DNA of 64,000 bases from Leifsonia sp052114085 (GTDB taxonomy: Bacteria > Actinomycetota > Actinomycetes > Actinomycetales > Microbacteriaceae), in contig NZ_JBFREB010000001.1 of assembly GCF_052114085.1 (NCBI RefSeq), forward strand, positions 2,914,001 to 2,978,000, written 5' to 3'. Shown in pieces: positions 59,942-64,000 of this stretch. The position numbers were made by a program, and so were the translations under genes. The notes under the pieces were generated by a model that worked only from the letters and a program-made list of their open reading frames with translations, made no database searches and was not told the origin of the DNA. Positions within the stretch are counted from its first letter, which is position 1. Each line of letters begins with the position of its first letter.

Positions 59942-60196
59942 ATGAGTCTCGGCGCGGGGATCTTCCTCGTCGTGGTGGGCGCGATCCTCGCGTTCGCCCT
60001 CAACCTCCAGGTCGGCTGGATCGACCTGCACCTGGTGGGGTACATCCTGATGGTGGCCGGAGTCATCGGCATCATCATCGGGATCGTGCTGCTCACCCGG
60101 CGTCGCACTTCCGTCGCTACCACCCGTACGGCCGTCGATCCTGCGACGGGTGAGCGGATCACGCGCCGGACGGGCGAGTCGGACGACATCGTCTGA
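59942..60196 (+). CDS. DUF6458-type small membrane protein
   Basis: 84 residues: two helices (IFLVVVGAILAFALNLQV and IGIIIGIVLLTRR regions) with the motif VGWIDLHLVGYILMVAGV characteristic of this actinobacterial family, then a polar Thr/Arg tail. Function unknown. A strong terminator follows. Confidence 0.82.
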   Translation: MSLGAGIFLVVVGAILAFALNLQVGWIDLHLVGYILMVAGVIGIIIGIVLLTRRRTSVATTRTAVDPATGERITRRTGESDDIV

Positions 60197-60213
60197 CACC
60201 CCTCTCTGAAACC

Positions 60214-60248
60214 CAGAAGACCCCGTGCTCACGGCACGGGGTCTTCTG
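60214..60248. terminator. Bidirectional terminator hairpin
   Basis: 15-bp perfect stem (CAGAAGACCCCGTGC and complement), 5-nt loop, between convergent genes. Confidence 0.85.
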
Positions 60249-60259
60249 CATTTCCGGCG

Positions 60260-61639
60260 TCAGTCCATCGTGTCGAGGATGCCCGCCAGGTCGTCGAACG
60301 TCGTGAGCGGGTTCAGGATGGCGAACCGCGTGTTCGGCCGGCCCGCGTGCGAGCTCGGGGTGACGAACGCGCGCTGCTCGTCCAGCAGACGGGCGGACCA
60401 CACGGCGTAGTCCTCCTTGCTCCAGCCGTCCCGTTCGAAGACCACCACGGAGAGCTGCGGTCGGCGCACCAGGCGGAAGCCGTCGCGCCGCTCGATCTCG
60501 TCGGCGATCTGCTCGGCCAGCCGGATGGACGCGGTGACCGCGTCGCGGTAGGCCGCCGCACCGTGCGAGGCGAGCGAGAACCAGAATGGCAGGCCGCGGG
60601 CGCGCCGGGTCAGGTGCGCGGCGTAGTCGGAGGGGCTCCACTCGGTGTTGTCCGTCAACGTGTCCAGGTACTCGGCGTGCTGGGTGTGCGCGCGCCGACC
60701 GGCCTCGGGGTCGCGGTAGATGAGCGCGCACGCGTCGAACGGCGCGAACAGCCACTTGTGCGGGTCGACGATGACGGAGTCTGCGTGCTCGACCCCCGCG
60801 AACCGGTCCCGCGCGAGCGGAGACAGCATGCCGGCGAGGCCGTACGCGCCGTCGACGTGCAGCCAGAACGAGAACTCCGACTTCAGTGCGGCCACCGACG
60901 CGATGTCGTCGACGATGCCGAAGTTGGTGGAGCCGCCGGTTGCGACCACCGCGAACACCGCATCCCCGTACTCCTGGAGCGCCGGACGCACGACATCACC
61001 CGTCAGGACGCCGGACTCGCCGGGCGAGACGGCGACGACCTCCACATCCATCACCCGGGCGGCGGACGAGATGGACGAGTGCGCCTCGGCGCTGCAGACG
61101 ATCACCCAGCGACCGGCGGGGTTCCCGCGCTCGGTCCGGGCCGCGTCGCGCGCGGCGACCAGGGCGGACAGGTTGCCGAGCGTCCCGCCCTGCACGAAGA
61201 CGCCGCCAGCGGTGGACGGCAACCCGAACTCGCCCGCCAGCCAGGAGAGCACCTGGTTCTCGGCGTAAACGGCGCCGGAGCCCTCCAGCCACGATCCGCC
61301 GTAGACGGCACTCGCGGACACGACCAGGTCGAATGCGGTCGCCGCCTTCGTGGGCGCGGTCGGGATGAACGACAGGTAGCGCGGGTGGTCCGTGGTGATG
61401 CAGGCGGGCGCGAGGACGTGCTCGAACAGGGCGAGGGCGCGCTCGGCGCCGATTCCCGTCTCGGAGACGGTCTGGCCGGCAAGCCGGCGCAGTTCGAACT
61501 CGGGCAACGGCTTGTCGAGCGGGGTGTCCTCGCTCAGGATGCGGCGGCGCGAGTAGTCGAGCACGAGGTCGACGAGCTCCCGGGTCTCGGGCGTCACCGC
61601 GTGCATGCGGTCGTGGAGCGGGGTGGGCTTCTGGGACAT
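60260..61639 (-). CDS. PLP-dependent group II amino-acid decarboxylase
   Basis: 459 residues. GGVFVQGGTLGNLSALVAAR, HSSISSAARVM, HVDGAYGLAGML and the PLP lysine in VIVDPHKWLFAPFDAC. Relatives decarboxylate aromatic amino acids or related substrates; the exact one cannot be read here. ATG at 61639 with GGAGG 5 nt upstream. Confidence 0.9.
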   Translation of the reverse strand: MSQKPTPLHDRMHAVTPETRELVDLVLDYSRRRILSEDTPLDKPLPEFELRRLAGQTVSETGIGAERALALFEHVLAPACITTDHPRYLSFIPTAPTKAATAFDLVVSASAVYGGSWLEGSGAVYAENQVLSWLAGEFGLPSTAGGVFVQGGTLGNLSALVAARDAARTERGNPAGRWVIVCSAEAHSSISSAARVMDVEVVAVSPGESGVLTGDVVRPALQEYGDAVFAVVATGGSTNFGIVDDIASVAALKSEFSFWLHVDGAYGLAGMLSPLARDRFAGVEHADSVIVDPHKWLFAPFDACALIYRDPEAGRRAHTQHAEYLDTLTDNTEWSPSDYAAHLTRRARGLPFWFSLASHGAAAYRDAVTASIRLAEQIADEIERRDGFRLVRRPQLSVVVFERDGWSKEDYAVWSARLLDEQRAFVTPSSHAGRPNTRFAILNPLTTFDDLAGILDTMD

Positions 61640-61766
61640 GGAACCTCCGACGGATATGCTTTCACACAGATCGAGCATCCGTTTGCCCTCATCTGCAACG
61701 ACGTTGCGCATCGCGTGCGCAGACGCACGAATCACGCGTGATCGGCTCCGCTATCGCTCGTTCTGC

Positions 61767-61772
61767 TACGTT
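61767..61772 (+). promoter_or_regulatory. -10 box TACGTT, leaderless
   Basis: Six nucleotides before the GTG at 61779. Confidence 0.5.
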
Positions 61773-61778
61773 CGAGCG

Positions 61779-62654
61779 GTGAGTGACACACCCGCGGCCG
61801 ACATCCCGACCGACGCGGCGCTCGTCGATCGCCTCATCGCCGAGCAGCATCCGGAGCTTCGGGCGGAGCTCCGCCTGGTGTCCGACGGCTGGGACAACCA
61901 GCTGTACCGGCTGGGCGAGCGGTTCGCCGTCCGAGTCCCCCGCCGGGAGGTCGCCGCACACCTGATCGAGCATGAGCAGCTCATGCTGCCCGGCATCGCC
62001 GCGCGCGTCAGCGCACCGGTGCCCGTGCCGATCCGCGTCGGTATCCCCTCTGCGACCTTTCCGTGGCCCTGGAGCGTCGTCGAGTGGTTCGACGGGACGG
62101 ACGGCGCCTCGGTGGGCACGGACGCCCGCACGCCCCTGGCGGAGCCGCTCGCCGGTTTCGTCGGCGAGCTCGCCATCCCCGCGCCGGATGCGCCCCGCAA
62201 CCCGGTCCGCGGCGTGCCGCTCGCCTCGCGGCACGAGGCAGTGCGAACGCGCCTGAGGTCCCTCGCCGGACGGATGGAGGTGGCGCACCTGGAGGAGGCG
62301 TGGCGCCGAGCGCTCGACGCCCCCGCCTGGGACGGTCCGCCCATTCTGCTCCACGGCGACCTGCACCCGGGCAATCTGCTGCTCGGTCCCGACGGTTCGC
62401 TCGCCGCGGTGCTCGACTTCGGGGATGTGACCTCTGGCGATCCCGCGACCGATCTGGCGACCGCGTGGCTGACATTCGACGGGGACGCCCGCGGGCGCTT
62501 CCGGCGAGCGCTCAACCACCAACCTGACGCCGCCACCTGGCGACGTGCGCGCGGCTGGGCCGTGGCGATGGCCTCGGCACTCGCGACGGCCTCCGACGAC
62601 AATCCGCGCATGGCCGCACTGGCCCGGCACGCGCTGGAGCAATTGGAGGAGTGA
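61779..62654 (+). CDS. Aminoglycoside phosphotransferase-like kinase
   Basis: 291 residues. N-lobe LYRLGERFAVRVPRRE, hinge WSVVEWFDG, catalytic LLHGDLHPGNLLLGPDG and the metal Asp in VLDFGDVTSGDPATDLA. APH-fold kinases phosphorylate small molecules; resistance function is not implied. GTG start with leaderless promoter. Confidence 0.9.
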   Translation: MSDTPAADIPTDAALVDRLIAEQHPELRAELRLVSDGWDNQLYRLGERFAVRVPRREVAAHLIEHEQLMLPGIAARVSAPVPVPIRVGIPSATFPWPWSVVEWFDGTDGASVGTDARTPLAEPLAGFVGELAIPAPDAPRNPVRGVPLASRHEAVRTRLRSLAGRMEVAHLEEAWRRALDAPAWDGPPILLHGDLHPGNLLLGPDGSLAAVLDFGDVTSGDPATDLATAWLTFDGDARGRFRRALNHQPDAATWRRARGWAVAMASALATASDDNPRMAALARHALEQLEE

Positions 62655-62666
62655 GCGGAGCGGGCG

Positions 62667-62999
62667 CTACATCCCGCGCTCGTGCGTGGACCCGGTCACC
62701 GGCTGGCCGTCCTCGTCGATGGCGATGAGCCCGCTGGAACTCGCCGCGGCCGTGGCCAGCCGCTCGACCCAGTCGCGATCCAGCGACGGCAGACGCGACC
62801 CGCTGTAGCGGAACCGCAGCGGGATCGACGGGTCGATCCAGATGGTCGTCCGCCCGTCCCCGTTCTCCGAAGCCTCCCGCCAACTGAGGGCGAATGACTC
62901 CTTGCGGCGCAGCTTCGAGACGATCACCACCTCGAGGTGTGCCAGCACGCGGTCCTCGAACGAGATCTGCGTGCTGCTGTCGTACATCAGGTATCCCAC
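62667..62999 (-). CDS. DUF7882-type small protein of Microbacteriaceae
   Basis: 110 residues, MGYLMYDSSTQISFEDRVLAHLEVVIVSKLRRKESF split across its N-terminal strand-helix. The pattern F-x-DRxLAHL-x8-KLRR-x-ESF is typical of a short protein repeated in many Microbacteriaceae genomes. Function unknown. GTG start, GGAGG 6 nt upstream. Confidence 0.78.
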   Translation of the reverse strand: MGYLMYDSSTQISFEDRVLAHLEVVIVSKLRRKESFALSWREASENGDGRTTIWIDPSIPLRFRYSGSRLPSLDRDWVERLATAAASSSGLIAIDEDGQPVTGSTHERGM

Positions 63000-63077
63000 A
63001 AGGCACCTCCACGCTCACCGTACGCTACTGAAGCGCTCGCGAGGGCGTCGAGCGCTGCCTGGGCGCCGGGCAACGGA

Positions 63078-63124
63078 AAACGGAGGAGGTCACGACCGAA
63101 TCGACCGTGACCTCCTCCGTTTTT
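63078..63124 (-). terminator. Terminator of the aldehyde dehydrogenase gene
   Basis: 18-bp stem (starting AAAACGGAGGAGGTCACG), 11-nt loop, T-run on the minus strand; 18 bp after the dehydrogenase stop. Confidence 0.85.
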
Positions 63125-63141
63125 AGAGGCTGCTGGGTGCC

Positions 63142-64000
63142 CTACCAGTCGTTGCCGACGCGGATGAGCTTCTTGTTGACGAACTCGTCGGCGCCGAACC
63201 GGCCGAGCTCGCGTCCCGAACCGGACCGCTTCACGCCACCGAACGGCAGCTCGGCTCCGTCGGCGAGGACGACGTTGACGAAGACCATGCCGGCCTCGAT
63301 GCGGTTCGCGACGCGCTCGGCCTGCTCCTTGTCGGTGGTGTAGAGGTAGGAGCCGAGTCCGAACGGGGTGTCGTTGGCGATGCGGACCGCCTCCTCCTCG
63401 TCCTGCGCGCGGAAGACCTGCGCGACCGGTCCGAAGAACTCCTCCTGCGACGCCGGGTTCTCCGGCGTCACGTCGGTGAGCACCGTGGTCTCGAAGAACG
63501 CTCCGTTACGGCCTCCGCCGCGGACCAGGGTGGCGCCGTTCTCGACCGCGCGCTTCACCTGCTCGTCGAGGTTCTCCGCCGCCTTCAGCGACGAGAGCGG
63601 GCCGAGCGCCGACTCGTCGCTGGTCGGGTCACTGGCCTCGACCTCGGCCAGCTTGGCCGTGAACTTCTCGAGGAACGACGGGTAGAGCTCGTCGATGACG
63701 ACGAACCGCTTGGCCGCGTTGCAGGACTGGCCGCTGTTGTCGAGACGCGCATCCACCGCGTTCTGCACGGCCGCATCCAGGTCGTCGGTGGAGAGCAGGA
63801 TGAACGGGTCGGAACCGCCGAGCTCGAGCACGACCTTCTTCAGGTTGCGGCCGGCGATCTCGGCGACCTTCGCGCCGGCGCGCTCCGAGCCCGTGAGCGA
63901 GACACCCTGCACACGTGGGTCCGCGATGACGGTCTCGATCTGGTCGTGGTCGGCGTAGATGTTGATGTACGCGCCCTCGGGGAAGCCCGCGTCGAGGAAG
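63142..64000 (-). CDS. Succinate-semialdehyde/aldehyde dehydrogenase (5' part outside window)
   Basis: The C-terminal 286 residues are visible: SLTGSERAGAKVAE, LELGGSDPFILL (catalytic Glu), NSGQSCNAAKRFVV (catalytic Cys), SQEEFFGPVAQVF and PFGGVKRSGSGRELG. The layout fits NAD(P)-dependent succinate-semialdehyde dehydrogenases of the GabD/Sad class. The start lies beyond the right edge. Confidence 0.93.
   Translation of the reverse strand, partial: FLDAGFPEGAYINIYADHDQIETVIADPRVQGVSLTGSERAGAKVAEIAGRNLKKVVLELGGSDPFILLSTDDLDAAVQNAVDARLDNSGQSCNAAKRFVVIDELYPSFLEKFTAKLAEVEASDPTSDESALGPLSSLKAAENLDEQVKRAVENGATLVRGGGRNGAFFETTVLTDVTPENPASQEEFFGPVAQVFRAQDEEEAVRIANDTPFGLGSYLYTTDKEQAERVANRIEAGMVFVNVVLADGAELPFGGVKRSGSGRELGRFGADEFVNKKLIRVGNDW

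Noticed and set aside
61779..62654. Antibiotic-resistance aminoglycoside phosphotransferase
   Set aside because: Only the generic APH kinase fold is visible; the substrate loop does not identify an aminoglycoside enzyme.

Overview
The window is high-GC, densely packed, leader-poor DNA typical of an actinobacterium. Family-level clues point to Microbacteriaceae (Leifsonia-like; inference): a small DUF7882-type protein, a DUF6458-type membrane protein, an E. coli-type argininosuccinate synthase, a LigB-like ATP-dependent ligase, LAxTG/class-E-sortase style surface anchoring and many TAnnnT promoters placed 6-7 nt before the start codon. I see no rRNA, tRNA, CRISPR array, prophage or insertion sequence.

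Region 1 (1-19114) is an exopolysaccharide/cell-surface glycopolymer locus. It holds a Tat-exported GDPD lipoprotein (partial), a giant secreted LamG/FN3/DNRLRE protein, a CDP-alcohol phosphotransferase, a flippase, two GT4 glycosyltransferases, a WcaF-like acetyltransferase, a Wzy-like polymerase, an SGNH-like protein, a Wzz/BY-kinase fusion with its low-molecular-weight tyrosine phosphatase, a secreted GH71 alpha-1,3-glucanase-like protein, a small lipoprotein, the polyprenyl-phosphate sugar transferase that starts the repeat unit, and a TagD-like cytidylyltransferase. The set covers initiation, extension, decoration, flipping, polymerisation, length control and turnover. A CCCCC-N5-GGGG-type inverted repeat recurs at four places in its intergenic regions.

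Region 2 (19103-33600) is mostly housekeeping and metabolism: proline iminopeptidase, zinc metallopeptidase, malate dehydrogenase, acyl-CoA oxidase-like enzyme, a hexapeptide-repeat protein, an LTD-domain surface protein, RecQ, a RibD-like reductase, an EamA transporter, and an MFS exporter with a MarR regulator.

Region 3 (33763-46245) has a GH10 xylanase, small unknowns, an MPT70/83-like fasciclin lipoprotein whose 3' end runs into a palindromic repeat, a divergent YedY-like molybdopterin oxidoreductase (apparently sharing an ECF-type divergent promoter), a VOC protein, a ScbR-like TetR regulator with a gamma-butyrolactone-type box beside it, a cupin, LigB, a Gfo/Idh/MocA oxidoreductase and an operon of 3-hydroxybutyrate-dehydrogenase-like SDR plus two alpha/beta hydrolases.

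Region 4 (46283-64000) holds a TetR-controlled agmatine deiminase/amidase pair, a MarR/SDR divergent pair, a VanY-like carboxypeptidase, argG, MarR plus GlxA-type regulator, GAPDH, a diacylglycerol-kinase-like protein, a Ser/Thr kinase, two tiny membrane proteins, a PLP decarboxylase, an APH-like kinase and a partial succinate-semialdehyde-type dehydrogenase.

The most unusual signals are non-coding. The first is a family of 55-bp palindromic elements (23-bp arm, 9-nt spacer, 23-bp arm, in two sequence types) present five times at three places. The second is a different 59-bp palindrome that supplies the stop codon of the truncated fasciclin gene. The others are the shared CCCCC/GGGG motif, the orphan butyrolactone-type box, and the back-to-back CCAATCC promoters.
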